Positions 33,451-46,447 of a stretch of 64,000 nt of DNA are shown here, piece after piece. Under the pieces are notes generated by a model. It was not told where the DNA came from. It worked only from the letters and a program-made list of their open reading frames with translations, and made no database searches. Both the position numbers and the translations under genes were made by a program. The stretch is from positions 350,008 to 414,007 of the forward strand of contig JAKSZT010053838.1 of assembly GCA_026826555.1 (NCBI GenBank). Reading direction: 5' to 3'. This DNA comes from Tolypeutes matacus (taxonomy: Eukaryota; Chordata; Mammalia; Cingulata; Chlamyphoridae). The number at the start of each line of letters is the position of its first letter. Position 1 is the first letter of the stretch.

Positions 33451-35125
33451 ATGTACACATTTTTATACAAAGATCAAACTGCTCAGTGTGGAAAGTTAAC
33501 ATTCCCACTGGCTCTTCCCATGTTTGGTGAGGTGGTGCTAGTCCAAAGTATTTTTCCATGATTCCCTTCAGGACTGGTGAACTCAATTTTAAAAAGTGCT
33601 GTTCATAAAGGCATATCTTTCTGTCTCTTTCCTCGGGGTGCTCCACCTCAGCCTGCATTCATCCACCTTTTTTTTCCTGCCTCCATGCTGAATGCACATC
33701 TGGAAAGACAGAGCTGCAGGCACCTGACAATATACCTGGGATATAGCAAGTTTTGTCCATTTATGGACACAGCAGCAAGAAACTCACTTGGGCCACAAGT
33801 CCAAGTACAGCAGTAAAGCTCATATATTGATCTCCATTTGACTCCTTTGTTTATTTCTTAATTTTAGAACCCAGAGGAAAGAGTGGTATGATTAATTGGG
33901 TTCTTCAACCCCATTCAAAGAAATAATTCACAACTATAAGCCCAAGAAAGCATATGATCAGCATGTTTGGACCAAGAATAGAGGAAAAAGGAAAGTATGA
34001 GAGAAGAGAGAGCAGTGAGTTGGCACTTAAGGACTATTGTCTTCTGGTGAATTCTTTTGGCTTTCCCTGGCAGGGCAGAAAGAAATTGTTTCATGATAAT
34101 TTAGTCCCTTTCTCTTCCATTTCTTCTTCCCTTCCTCCCCTAGAAGCATAAGGAATTTCTCAAAGTTCTGTTTGTGATCATTTCTCCCTGGGTGATGTAG
34201 AAAGTAGAATAAATGTCTATTTTCTTGATGTATTTGCATATTATGATTTTTTAAAAGTACACGTTAACCAAATTTTCTGGTCATTACTGAACTGCTACAA
34301 AAAAAAATGTTTTCATTCTTTATATCTCCTCAACAAGATAAAGCAGTTGTTTCTACTATTGTTATCAATATTATTAAAAGAAGAGGATAACAAAGAAGGG
34401 GAAGAAATTTAAAAAAATAAGTACACCCTTGCTACTGATATCAAAGACAAACTGATAGCAAGTAGGCCCTTTTATTCTGATATCAGGGTGGAATACACTT
34501 TGGACCATGAAACTGGTCATAGGCTGGAATTTCAGAGGAGGGCACGTCCCAGGCTCTGATCCTTGGTTTTTCACTTTAGAATGAGCATGGGATCAGGCCA
34601 CCCTGGCTGCTGCTCTAATCTCTTGTTCTCCTGGTTCCTGATGGCTCCATGCTACCTCCTGCCTTCTATCACACCAGCATCATGCCACCCCACTGCCATC
34701 AGAGAAATCAGTTCCATAACAGTTCTGTAGCATCTCTATCCTCTGCCTCAAGAGGACAGTCAACTACTGAACTTCACATGGATTCTGGTGCTTCTCTTAG
34801 TACCTTCTTACTACTTGTTAAATGGAAGTCCTTCGTTCTCTCCATGCAACATATACCTGGTGGATTTTCAAGCTTACCTAGAATCCTACTCTAGGAAACC
34901 TGGTTCTCTCACCCTCCTGACTACACCCTCCACTATCTGCCAAGATAGTCCTGGAATTTCTACTTCAATTAGTGTGAACCATCGCTTTAATCAAGCTTCT
35001 GGCAGCATGGTCATCCTGTTTCCCAGGTCCTTGCCAAGATGTAAAATCCTGTTCAGTGAGAATTCTTCATATTATTTGTCTTTTCTCTTAATGTTCCATA
35101 CTCCACTACCATGTGCCAAAGGTCC
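33451..35125. other. Region with no recognised gene or repeat
   Basis: I see no repeat family, RNA gene or convincing coding exon. Small open frames (71 aa minus at 33443-33658; 81 and 113 aa plus at 34649-35129) overlap each other and show no known motifs. It is one of the few stretches free of obvious L1. Confidence 0.5.
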
Positions 35126-36190
35126 TTAGTTAGGACTTCAACAAAATTAAAAACCTTTGTGCATCAAATGACTTTTTCATGAAACTTAAGCAACCTACTC
35201 AATGGGAGAAAATATTTGGAAACCACACATCCAATAAGAATTTAATATTCACAGTACATAAAGAAACCCTACAACTCAACAAAAAGACAAACTCAGTTTA
35301 AAAGACTTGAATACACATTTCTCCAAAGAAAATATACAAATGGCCATAAGCACATGAAAAGATGCTAAATATCATTACTTATTATGGAAATACAAATCAA
35401 AACCATGAGATACCACTTAACAAACACTAGAATGGCTATTATTTTTTAAATGAAATATAACTGGTATTGGCAAGAATGTGCAGAACTAGGAGCACTAATT
35501 CACCGTTGGAATGTAAAAAGGAGCAGCTGCTGAGGAAAACAGTTTGGCAGCTCCTCAGAAAATGTATAGAATTACCATATAAGCCAGCAATCCCACATCT
35601 AGGTATATATCCAAAGGATTTGCTTTCAAACCCTTTGAAAAATATTTGCAAACCAATATTCATAGCAACATTATTCACAATTGCCAGAAGATGGAAGCAA
35701 TACAAATGTCCATCAACTGGAATATGAATAAACAAAATGTAGTATATACATACAATGGAATATTATTAACCCATAAAAGGGAATGAAGTTATGATACCTG
35801 CAACAACATGGGTGAACCTTAAAGACATAATGCTGAATGAAATAATCCAGACACAAAAGGACAAATATTGCATGAACTCACGAATATGAAATGATTAGAA
35901 TAAGCAAATTTATAGAGTCATGAACTAGAATATAGATTACCAGGGGTTGGGATGGGTTAGGGAATGGGGAATTAATGTTTAAATTGCACAGAGTTTCAAC
36001 CAGGATGATGAAAAAGTTTTGATAATGTACAGTGATGCTAACACAACATTGTGGACATAATTAACAGCACTGAAATATATATTTGAATATGGTTAAAAGG
36101 GGAAATTTTAATTATGTATATGTTACTAGAATAAAAATGAAAAAAAAATCTTTAGAACTGTACAACACTGAAATCTGAAGTAAGCCATGT
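35126..36190 (+). mobile_element. Sense L1, 3' end of ORF2 and 3' UTR
   Basis: It begins with ACTTCAACAAAATTAAAAACC and proceeds through CAACCTACTCAATGGGAGAAAATATTTGG, the C-terminal region at 35467-35727 ([25 protein letters not shown]) and a 3' UTR with AGAACTGTACAACACTGAAATC. It meets an antisense L1 3' end near 36190, so two L1 tails face each other. Confidence 0.7.
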
Positions 36191-36454
36191 ACTACGCAAT
36201 TCATGAAAGCACATTTTTGTAATTGTACTACTAACTGTAGTCCATCGTTTCCACGGGGTTCACTGTGTTTTTGTTTTTAATTTTTATTCTAGTTACATAT
36301 ATAACCTAAAACTGCCCTTTTAAACCACACTCACATATATAATTCAGTGCTGTTAACTATGTCTACAATGTTGTGCTGCCATCACCACTATTCATTACCA
36401 AATTTTTACAATCAATATTCATATAAGCTATGTACATTTTAAGAATTAACTCCT

Positions 36455-36487
36455 CTTTCCCTAAGTTAATTCTTAACTTAGGGAAAG
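36455..36487. repeat. Perfect 15-bp hairpin in an L1 3' UTR
   Basis: CTTTCCCTAAGTTAA (36455-36469), a TTC loop, and TTAACTTAGGGAAAG (36473-36487). A small local inverted duplication of the L1 sequence AGAATTAACTCC...CTTTCCC would produce it. Confidence 0.9.
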
Positions 36488-37482
36488 GCATTTTCCTTGG
36501 TAAACTATAGTGTAGATTCTGACTCTGAGTTTGCTTATTCTAATTACTTCACATCAGTGAAGTCATACAATACTGGTCCTTTTCTGTCTGGCTTATTTTC
36601 ACTTAACATGATGTCTTCAAGGTTCATCCACATTGTTGCATGTATTGCAACTTCATTCCTTTTTATGGCTGAATAATATTCCATTGTATGTATATACTAC
36701 ATTTTATTTATCCATTTACCAGTTAATGGACATTGGGATTCCTTCCATCTTTTGGCAATTGTGGATAATGCTGCTCTGAATATTGGTGTACAAAAATCTG
36801 TTCGAGTCCCTGCTTTCAAATCCTTTGGGTATATACCTAGAATGAGATTCCTGGGTCATATAGTAATTCTACACTTAACTTTGTGAAGAACCAGCAAAAT
36901 GTATTCCACAACAAGTGCACCATTCCACATTCCAATCAACAATGAATGAGTACTCCTATTTCTGCATATCCCCACCAAAACTGGTAATTTTCTATTTTTT
37001 AAGAGTAGCCATTCTAGTGTGTGTGAAATAGTGGTATCTCATTGTGATTTTTATTTGCATTTCCCTAATAGCTAGTGATTTTGAGCATATTTTTATGTGT
37101 TTTTGGTCATTCATATATTTTCTTTGGAGAAATGTCTAGTCAAGCCTTTTGCCCACTTTTAAAATGGGTTGTTTGTTGGTTTGTTATTGAGTGGTAGGAT
37201 TTCTTTATATATTAACCCTTACTGGATATGTGGTTTCCAAATATTTCCCCCATTGTGTAGATGGTTGTTTTGCTTTCATGATAAAGGCCTTTGATACACA
37301 AAAGTATTTAATTTTAATGAGGTCCCATTTATCTATTTTATCCTTGGTTGCATGTGCTTGGGTGTAAAATCTAAGAAACCATTACCTAAAACAAGGTCCT
37401 GAAGATGCTTCTTTATGTTTTCTTCTAGGAGTTGTATAATTCTGCTTCTTATATTTATGTCTCTGACCCAATTTGAGTTGAT

Positions 37483-37545
37483 TTCCTGGACCTTCTATAT
37501 GGTAGGCAGTAGCCCAATCACTTGAGCCACATCTGCTTCCCACAA
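37483..37545 (-). mobile_element. DAS-like SINE fragment, antisense
   Basis: Plus strand GCCCAATCACTTGAGCCACATCTGCTTCCC is the reverse of the tRNA head. Only ~60 bases of the head and middle survive inside antisense L1. Confidence 0.7.
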
Positions 37546-37690
37546 TGCTCTTTTGATTATAGTGGCTTTGTAATGTTTTAAGATTGGGACGTATGAGTCA
37601 TCCAACAATGTTCAAGATGGATTTGATTATTTGTGGCCCCTACACTTCCATAAAAAGTTAATTTTGATTTTGAAGACTTACTAATACCGT

Positions 37691-39775
37691 ATTGTTTTTA
37701 CTTTATTAGAAAAATTGTAAGTTTATAGAACTATCATGCATAAAATACAAGATTCCCATATACCACCCTATTAGTAACACCTTGCATTGGTGTGGAAAAT
37801 TTGTTACATTGATGATAGCACCTTTATATAATTGTGCTGTTAACTATATTCTATGGTTTAACATAAAGTTCATTTTTGTATAGTATAGTTCCATGAATTT
37901 TTTTAAAAATTTATTCTGTTACCATACATACATTCTAACATTTCCCCATTTAATCACATTCAGATATATATATTTCAATGCTGTTAATTACATTCACAAT
38001 GTTGTACTACCATCCCCACCATCCATTAGCAAAACATTTCCATCTTTCCATAGAGAAACTCTGTACTTTTGAACCTCTAACTTCCCATTCTCTAACACCA
38101 CCACGTCCCCTGGTAAATGATCATCTATTTTCTAACTCTATATGTTTGCCTATTCTAATTATTTCAAATCAGTGAGATCATAAAATATTTGTCCTTTTGT
38201 GTCTGGTTTATTTCACTCACCAAGATGTCTTCTAGGCTCATTCATCTTGTCATATATATCAGGACTTCATTCCTTTTTGTGGTTGAATAATATTCCATTG
38301 TATATATCACATTATATTTATGCATTCATCTGTTGATGGACAATTGGGTTGCTTCCATCTTTTGGAAATTATGATAATGCCACTATGAGCACTGGTGTGC
38401 AGATATCTGTCCAAGTCACTGCTTTCAATTGTTTTGGGTGTATACCTAGAAGTAGGACTGCCAGGCCATATGGTAATTCTATATTTAGCTTTCTGAGGAA
38501 TCACCAAACTATCTTTCACAGTGGCTGCACCATTTTACATTGTTTCCAGAAATGAAAGAGTGTTCCTAGTTCCCCGTATCCTCTCCAACACTTGATATTT
38601 TCCATTTTTTAAATGGTGACCATACTAATGGTATAAAGTGGTATTTCATGTGGTTTTGGTTTGCATTTTTCAGATGGCTAATGATGTTTAGCATCTTTTC
38701 ATGTGCTTTCTGTCCATTTGTATATCTTCTTTGGAAAGATGTCTGCTCAAGTCTTTTGCCGATTTTAAAATTAGGGTGATTGTCTTTTTGTTGTTAAGGT
38801 GAAGAGTTTCTTTATATATTCTGGATATTTAACCAACATCAGATATGTGGTTCCCAAATATTTACTCCTATTGTGTAGGTTGTTGTTTTTCTTTCATGAT
38901 ATAGACCTTTGAGATCCAAGTCTCTTCCCCTCCTGGGTGCTCCTTCCAGGGACTTAATGTATGTAGTCCTTTGCCCCAGGCCATTTCAACGTAGTTGTTT
39001 CTCAGACTGTCTCAGCTGTCTGCAAGTCACTTCTTTGCCCTCAGGATGAACTCTGGGAGCGTGAGCCTGAGACATGTTCCCAGCTAAGTCACTCAGACTT
39101 CCCACCCAGTAGATTGGCACTTACAGACACGTGCCCCATTGTGCAAACAGGGACCTCTCTGCTGCTGTTAGAACAGGGCCAGAGATCCACAATGGAAGTG
39201 CAAGCTGGTTCCACTCTGTGTAGCAGAAGGGTTAGGGGAGGGACCGGCAAGGCACAAGGAGCTTCTCTTGTGGCTTTTGAAGCTGAATTTTCTTAATTTA
39301 GCTCTTGCCTTGTTACTGCAGCCCTTTATGTCCCATAGTTTTGAGGGAGGTTATTGTCTGTAAGACTCTTCTGCCTCTTTTGCCCCAGGGGGTTTGGAAT
39401 AATAGACACTCTCAGAGTGGGTTCCCAGTGATCTGAGGCAGCTGATCAAACGTACAGATCTAGGGTCAAACCACACACCCTGGAGGCTTGGAGGATGAGT
39501 TCTTTGTGCCCCATCTTGGAACCTGCAAACTGTGCCAGTAGCCAGTGCTCTAGTCCTCACTGCTGCATGCCATGAAACAGGATGGTAGCAACTGCTACAG
39601 ATAGGGTGAAACTTACAGCTATTTACTAAAAATTTTCAGCCTCTTCATCCTGCTTCTCCCTGAATGCTGCATAGTGTTTCCCTCGACTCTAGAGTTTCAA
39701 TGTGGTTGATGGCAGTTCAGTAGCTGTTTTCATGGAAAGGCTGATTCCCAGAGCTTCCTACTCCACCATCTTCCC
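37691..39775 (-). mobile_element. Antisense L1 with internal deletion: 3' UTR, ORF2 end, then 5' UTR
   Basis: The 3' UTR lies at 37691-38140 (TTATTAGAAAAATTGTAAG) and the C-terminal ORF2 region at 38200-38930 (minus-strand TSRYTPKTIES and KRWKQPNCPSTDECIN at 38307-38519). From about 38930 to 39775 the sequence is an L1 5' UTR, whose start is the reverse of CTACTCCACCATCTTCCCAC near 39755. ORF1 and most of ORF2 are therefore missing between them, or two L1s abut at 38930. Confidence 0.65.
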
Positions 39776-39780
39776 ACAAT

Positions 39781-40136
39781 CAGGCTCTAAACCTACAACT
39801 TGTTTAATAAAATTTTATTACAAAAAAGGTCCTCAGAATCCAAAACCATAATACTCTCTATTTGTTGCTGATACATGTTAGCTAGATCCAACTGCTCTTT
39901 CAGGGTAAAGTCCCCTTCTTGCCTTAAGAAACATGGCACTTCCCAGGTTGGATTTCAATCTGACTTAGCCCTAAATATAGACCTAGTGGCCAGAAGGGGA
40001 GTTCAGGGAAGATTCAGGAGTGGCTATCAAGGCAGAGGTTTATCTTGTGTATGTGTGTATGTTCCACTAAAATTTTATTTATACAAACAAGGTAGCAGGC
40101 CAGAATTGACCCACAGGCCATAGTTTGCAGAGCCCT
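39781..40136 (+). mobile_element. Possible hAT (Charlie-type) DNA transposon fragment
   Basis: The end AAAATTTTATTTATACAAACA...GGCCAGAATTGACCC...GGCCATAGTTTGCAGAGCCCTG resembles the ends of mammalian hAT-Charlie MER elements. The left end is unclear, and a second ATAAAATTTTATTAC motif at 39808 suggests two fragments. No target-site duplication was found. Confidence 0.45.
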
Positions 40137-40685
40137 GTTTAAATTTTTGTTTCTCTTTTAAAGGCTCATTTCTAAACTAGGAAGAAACACTAGCCATTAA
40201 CGGAGAGGAGTCAGACATTTCTGCAAACTTGAGGGTTCAGAAGAATATGAATATTCAAAATTTACAAGTGTTTCAGGCTCTATATTCCTGTCCTATATAT
40301 GAGGGTCTCATTTTTTCCCAATCTGGAACTTGTCCTGGGCATAGCAGACCTGATCAAGTTGAGAATTCAACCTTCCCTAGTGCTCTGATACTCTTAGAAT
40401 TAAGTCAAGAGTCTAGTCCTCAGATTTCTCTGCCCTATAACTGTGGGGAGTGAAGGCCTATCTACTACCAAGAAGGCCCTCAGTCATTCACACTTAGCTT
40501 TTAAATTCCTTCTTCAGGATATCTATTGTCTCCAGCAATATCATTCAAACCCATAGTTCTTATAATTATCTTTCCCTCCAAATTCTCAAATGCAGGAGAC
40601 AATGCACTTGTTAGTGCATATATTCCCACCAGTCCTCATCACAGTTCACCATGAGGTCTTTGGATAGTTGATAAAAAAAACAAGG
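40137..40685. other. Stretch without recognised feature
   Basis: Contains one 74-codon open frame (40229-40453) without known motifs. I see nothing else. Confidence 0.5.
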
Positions 40686-41397
40686 TTTGTATTGTGAGAA
40701 GATGACATCAGATTAGGCAGGCAAGGCTCAGCTGCTCTCTCACAAAAACAATGGACAAAGAGCCAAAAGCTGGCTGAGGGACCTGCTTTGGGGGTCAGCA
40801 GACCAGGACAGTGCTTCACAACTCCAAGGAAGGTGAGGGACAGAGAGATAAAGAAGCCAAAACAATGAACGTGAGTTAACAAGCCCCTGTGGCAGCCGGG
40901 AAGGGCTCTCTTCCCCAACCCCCAAGATATTAAGTGAGGGTAAAACCCCTGGCTCATTGCACATGACTGGGAAGGGAGCAGATGTCTTCCTTCCTGTCAG
41001 ATGTTACAAGGGAAAAGGGAGGGTGAGTCAGGGGGACTTTTCTTCAGTAAATTAGTCCACTGAAGCCCACTTTGAATCTTGGCTTTGGCCAGACCAAAAC
41101 AAAGGAAAGCAGCGAGAGATACATTTCAGTGGAAAAGTGTGCCAATAAGCACCATCTGCTGTCCAGTCTGGAAATTGAATTGACAAAAATTGCACTTGGG
41201 TCTCTCTGTTCTCTAACTTCTGGGAGAAAATCTGTGGCCCATTAGTGAGTCCCTGGTACAATTTTAGTAGTTGAGTTAGGCAATTTTAAACACTTAAGAT
41301 AAGTTGAACCGAATATCAAAGAAGTACTATGAGAAAATAATAACAATAGGCAACAGAGAGAAACTGGCCATCAGAGTAAATTCACCAACATATTCAG

Positions 41398-42308
41398 ATG
41401 CCTAGACATCAGCAAAAAATTACAAGCCATACAAGGAAACAGGAAGAGTTGGCCCAGCCAAAGGAACAAACCAAATATCCTGAGGAGATAGAGGATTTAA
41501 GACAATTAATCACTGATATTCACACAATTCTCCTAAATCAATTTAAAGAATTGAAAGAAAATATGGCTAAAGAGATAAAGGATATTAAGAAGGCACTGGG
41601 TGAGCATAAAGAACAATCTGAAAGTCTGAAAAGAAAAGTAACAGACCTTATGGGAATGAAAGACAAAATGGATGAGATTAAAAATACATTAGAAGCACAT
41701 AAGAACAGATTTGAATTGCACAAAGACAGAATTAGTGATTTTGAAGACAAAACATCTGAACTGGAAAAGACAGGAGAACAGAAAGAGAAGAGAATGGGAA
41801 AAAAATGGAACAGGGTCTTGGGGAATGACAACATGAAATGCAAAAACATATGCATAATTGGTTTCCCAGAAGGAAAAGAAAATGGAAAAGGGACAGAAAG
41901 AATATTTGAGGGGAAAAAATGACTGAAAACTTCCCAACCCTTATGAAAGACATAAATATCAAAGTCCAAGAAGGACAACACATCCCAGACAGAATAAATC
42001 CAAATAGACCTATCCCAAGAAACCTACTGTTTGAAATGACAACTATCAGAGATAAAAAGAAGATTCTAAAAGCAGCAAGAGGAAAGCAAAACATCATATA
42101 CAAGGGAACCTCAATAAGATTAAATGCCAACCTCTCATCAAAACCCATGGAGGAGGAAAGAAAGTGGCATGATGTATTTAAGATACTAAAATAGAAAAAC
42201 TGCCAACCAAGAATTCTGTATCTGGCAATGCTGTCCTTCAAAAATGAGGGTGAGTTCAAAGTCTTCACAGACAAACAAAAACTGATAGAATATGTTACCA
42301 AAAGATGA
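41398..42308 (+). pseudogene. L1 ORF1 (RNA-binding chaperone), nearly intact with frameshift and stop
   Basis: ORF1p packages L1 RNA. The first 174 codons are open (41398-41922): a basic N-terminus MPRHQQKITSHTRKQEE, a coiled coil from about residue 30 to 125 with leucine/isoleucine heptads (LLNQFKELKENMAKEIKDIK, DRISDFEDKTSELEK), then the RRM start CKNICIIGFPEGKENGKGTERIFE at residues 146-170. A one-base shift in the A-rich run at about 41913-41918 moves the frame, and the C-terminal domain continues at 41919-42194 (RPIPRNLLFEMTTIRDKKKI, YKGTSIRLNANLSS). A TAG replaces a Glu codon in the motif KILKEKNCQP at 42192, after which the frame reads to about 42308. Confidence 0.85.
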
Positions 42309-42429
42309 GAACTACAAGAGATACTAAAGAGAGTGCTGCAATCTGAAAGGAAAAAAACAAGGGCAAGAGATGTGGAGAAGAGTGTAGAAATGAAGATTAT
42401 GAGAAGGATAAATTAAAGAGTAAAAAGAT

Positions 42430-45400
42430 AGACAATAGTACAATATGACAACAGAAAGCCAAAGGTCAAAATGGATGAAGTAATGACTTTACAGTAGCAA
42501 CATCGAAAGTTAATGGCTTGAACTTCCCAATCAAAATACATAGACTGATAACATGGATAAAAAACAAAACAAAACATGAGCCATCTATATGTTATCTATG
42601 AGAGACTCATAAATGTGAAGGGTTAGAAAAAGATATTCCACGCAAATTGTTTCCAAAAAAGAGCTCAAGTAGTGATACTAATATCAGACAAAATAGTGTT
42701 TAAATACAAAACTGTTATAAAGGATGAAGAAGGTCATTATATATTAATAAAGGGGGCAATTCAGCAAGAAGAAATAGCTCTACTAAATATTTATGCACTT
42801 AAACTCAGTGCTCCAAGATACATGAGGCACACACTAGCAAAGATAAAGGGAGAAATAGATGTCTCTACAATAATAATTGGAGACTTCAATACATCACTCT
42901 CAGTATTGGATAGAGCATCTGGACAGAGGATAAATAAAGAAACAGAGAACTTGAATAATATGATAAATGAACTAGACCTAACAGACATCTATAGAGCATT
43001 GTACCCCAAAACAGCATGATACACATTCTTTTCAAGTGCTCATGGATTCTTCTCCAAGATAGACCATAGGCTGGGTCACAAGACAAGTCCCAATAAATTT
43101 TAAAAGATTGAAATTTTACAAAACACCTTCTCTGGTCATAACGGAATGAAGATGGAAATCAATAATGGACAGAAAAATGGAAATTCATAAATAAATGGAG
43201 GTTAAACAACACACTCTTAAATAATCAGTGGGTCAAAGAAGAAATTGCAAGAGAATTCAGAAAATATCATGAGATGAATGAAAATGAGAACACAACATAT
43301 GGAGCACCGCAAAGGCAGTGCTGAGGGGTGAATTTATAGCCTTCAATGCTTACATTAAAAATAAGAAAGAGCTAAAATTGAAGACTTAACTCACACCTGG
43401 AGGAACTAGAAAAAGAACAGCAAAGTAATCCCAAATTAAACCAAAGGAAAGAAATAGTAATTATTTCTGTTTCTGAGAAAGTATTATTCAGAGCAGAAAT
43501 AAACGAAATCAAGAACAAAAAAACAAACAAACAAAAAAATAGAATGGACAAAACCAAAAGTTTTTTTGAGAAGATCAACAAAATTGACAAACTCTTAGGT
43601 AGACTGACAAAGGAAAAAAAGAAAGAAGTTGCAAATAAATAAAATCAGAAATGAGAGGGAGGACATTACAACTGAACTGGCAGAAATAAGAGAGAGAATA
43701 AGAGGATAATATGAATAACTGTATGCCAAAAAACTAGACAATATAGACAATATAGACAAGATGGACAAATTCTTAGAAACACACGAACCACCTACCCTAG
43801 AAGAAATAGAAGACCTCAGCAAACCAATCACAAGTGAAGAGATTGAAACAGTCATCAAATCCTCCCAAAGATAAAAAGCCCAGGACCAGATGGCTCCACA
43901 GGTGAATTTTACTGATCATTTAAAGATGATCTAATACCAATCTTGCTCAAGCTCTTCCAAAAAACTGACCTGGAAAGGATGCTACCAAACTCTATTTATG
44001 AAGCCAACATCACCCTAATACTGAAATCAGATAAAGATACTCTGGCAAAAGAAAATTACAGACCAATATCGCTATTGAATATAGATGCAAAAATCCTCAA
44101 CAAAATATTTGCAAACAGAATCTAAAGGCATATTAAAAGAATTACACACCACAATCAAGTGGGTTTTACCCCACATATGCAAGGGTGTTTCAACACAAGA
44201 AAATCAATTAATGTAATAAACATCATTGATAAGTTGAAGAAGAAAAATCATATGATCCTTTACATTGATGCTGAAAAGTCATCAAAATACAACACTCTTT
44301 CTTTATAAAAACACATCAAAAGATAGGAATAGAAGGAATCTTTCTCAATATGGTAAAGTGCATAAATGAAAATCCTACAACTAGCATTGTACTCAATGGT
44401 GAAAGACTGAAACTTTCCCACTGAGATCAGGAACAAGACAAGGATGTCCACTGTACCTATATTGTGCTAGAAGTTCTAGCTAGAGCAATTAGGCTAGACA
44501 AAGAAATAAAACGCACCCAAATAGGATTGGAAAAAGTAAAACTTTCACTATTATCTGATGACATGATCGTATATCTAGAAAATCCTGAAAAATCCACAAC
44601 AAAGCTAGTAGAATTAATAGATGAATTCAGCAAAGTGGCAGGATACAAGATTAATACGCAAAACTCAATAGTGTTTCTATACACTACTGATGTACAATCT
44701 GAGGAGGAAATCAGAAAAAAAATATTCCCTTTATAATAGCAAACAAAACAATCAAATATTTAGGAATAAACTTAGCCAAGGATATAAAGGAACTGTATTC
44801 AGAAAACTACAAAACATTGCTAAAAGAAGCCAAAGAAGACTTAAATAAATGGAGGGACATTTTGCATTCACAGACTGGAAGACTATCGTTAAGATGTCAA
44901 TTCTACCCACGGCGGTTTACAGATTCAATGCAATCCCAACAGAAATCCCAATAGCCTTTTTTCCAGAAATCAAAAAGTCAATAATCAAATTTATTTGGAA
45001 GGGTAAGGGGCTCTGAATAGCAAAAAATATCTTTAAAAACAACAATGAAGTTGGAGGATTCTCACTTCCTGGCTTTAAAGCATATTACTTAGTTTCAGTG
45101 GTAAAAACAGCATGGTCCTGGCATAAGGACAGACAGATTGACCGATGGAACCGAATCAAGAACTCAGAAATCGACCCTCACATCTACAGTCAAGTGATTT
45201 TTGGCAAGGCTGTTAAGCCTACCCAGCTGGGCCAATGCAATCTATTCAACAAATGATGCTGGGAGAACTGGATAGCCATATACAAAAGAAAGAAAGAAGA
45301 CCCCTATCTCACACCATATACAAAAATTAACTCAAAATGGATCAAGGGCCTAAATATAAAAACAACAGCCATAAAACTCCTTGAAGAAAATGTAGGAAAT

Positions 45401-45975
45401 CAGGATCTTGTGGTAGGCATAGTTTCTTAAACCTTACACCTAAATCATGAGCAACAATAGAAAAAATAGATAAATGAGACCTCCTCAAAATTAAACACTT
45501 TTGCACCTGAAAGGACTTTGTCAAAAGGATGAAAAGGTAGCTGACTAAATAGGAGAAAATATTTGGCAATCACATATCTGATAAGGGTTTAATATCCATG
45601 ATATATAAGGAGATTATGCAACTCAACAATAAAAAGACAAACTATCAGATTAAAAATGGGCAAAAGACTTGAAAAGACACTGTCCAAAAAAGAAATACAA
45701 ATGGCAAAGAAACACATGAAAAAATGCTCATCATCACTAGTGATTAGGGAAATGCAAATCAAAACTACAAAAAAATAAAAATTGGAAACAACGTGTCCAT
45801 CAACAGATGAATGGATAAACAAATGTTGGTGTAAACACATGATGGAATATTATGCAGCAGTAAGAAGAAATGAATCGTGAAACATATAACAACGTGGTTG
45901 AACCTGGGTGACATTACGTTGAGAGAAGCAAGGCAGAGACAAAAGGACAAATACTTTATGATTGTGCTATTATGA
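42430..45975 (+). pseudogene. L1 ORF2 (endonuclease and reverse transcriptase) remnant
   Basis: Endonuclease pieces are clear at 42672-43080: IKGAIQQEEIALLNIYAL, STIIIGDFNTSLSVLD, MINELDLTDIYRA and FSKIDHRLGHK, the last holding the catalytic D-H pair. A stop (TGA at 43017) splits them. The RT region is at 43943-44736: [19 protein letters not shown] [37 protein letters not shown] (42 residues at 43990-44100) and [18 protein letters not shown], where the usual FADD box reads LSDD. The C-terminal part is fragmented and deleted near 45770. The element is inactive. Confidence 0.8.
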
Positions 45976-46447
45976 ACTACATTGTGTGAAATATAAATAT
46001 ATCATGTCAAATATGAATATGGGTTAAATTGCATATATAAAACTGTTTTTCTTTGAAGCTGAACAAATGTAGATTAACACTACAAAGTATTAATATCAGA
46101 CAAAAAAATACACATTATACTAAGTGAAGGAGACCAGACACAGAAAACTACATATTGTATGATTCCATTTATATAAAATGTAATATAAATCAATTTATGA
46201 AGATGAAATTAGATTAGTGGTTTTGTAGGACTTGGGGAGGAATGCTAAGCATGATTCAACTATGTGTTGTTTACAAAATACTCGCCTTAGACCCAAAGAC
46301 AATAGGTTGAAAGTAAAAGGATAGAAAAGAAAATTATCCATTCAAATAGTAAACAAATTATCCATTACTAGCTTGAGAAGCTAGTAATAGAAAAAATAGT
46401 CTTTATTAAGTCAAAAAGTGTTACAAGAGACAAAGAGTGGCACTATA

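Larger units (their letters stand above)
36191..37690 (-). mobile_element. Antisense L1, 3' UTR and ORF2 C-terminal region
   Basis: On minus it ends in the L1 3' UTR whose terminus is at the left. ORF2 phrases appear near 36700-37460 (CCATTTACCAGTTAATGGACATTGG on plus). A SINE fragment lies at 37483-37545. Confidence 0.7.
40686..46060 (+). mobile_element. Near full-length sense L1
   Basis: The element starts near GAGAAGATGACATCAG, has a 5' UTR of ~710 bases, ORF1 (41398-42308), ORF2 (about 42430-45975), and a short degraded 3' end. ORF2 has a deletion around 45770, where the C-terminal region jumps to TTGGAAACAACGTGTCCATC. It is the best template in the window for aligning the other L1 pieces. 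It carries no SINE or LTR insertion that I could see, so it is probably among the younger L1s here. Confidence 0.8.

Noticed and set aside
41538..42301. Long minus-strand frames (147 and 189 codons)
   Set aside because: They are antisense shadows of L1 ORF1; the Phe/Leu/Ser-rich composition is the complement of a Lys/Glu-rich coiled coil.
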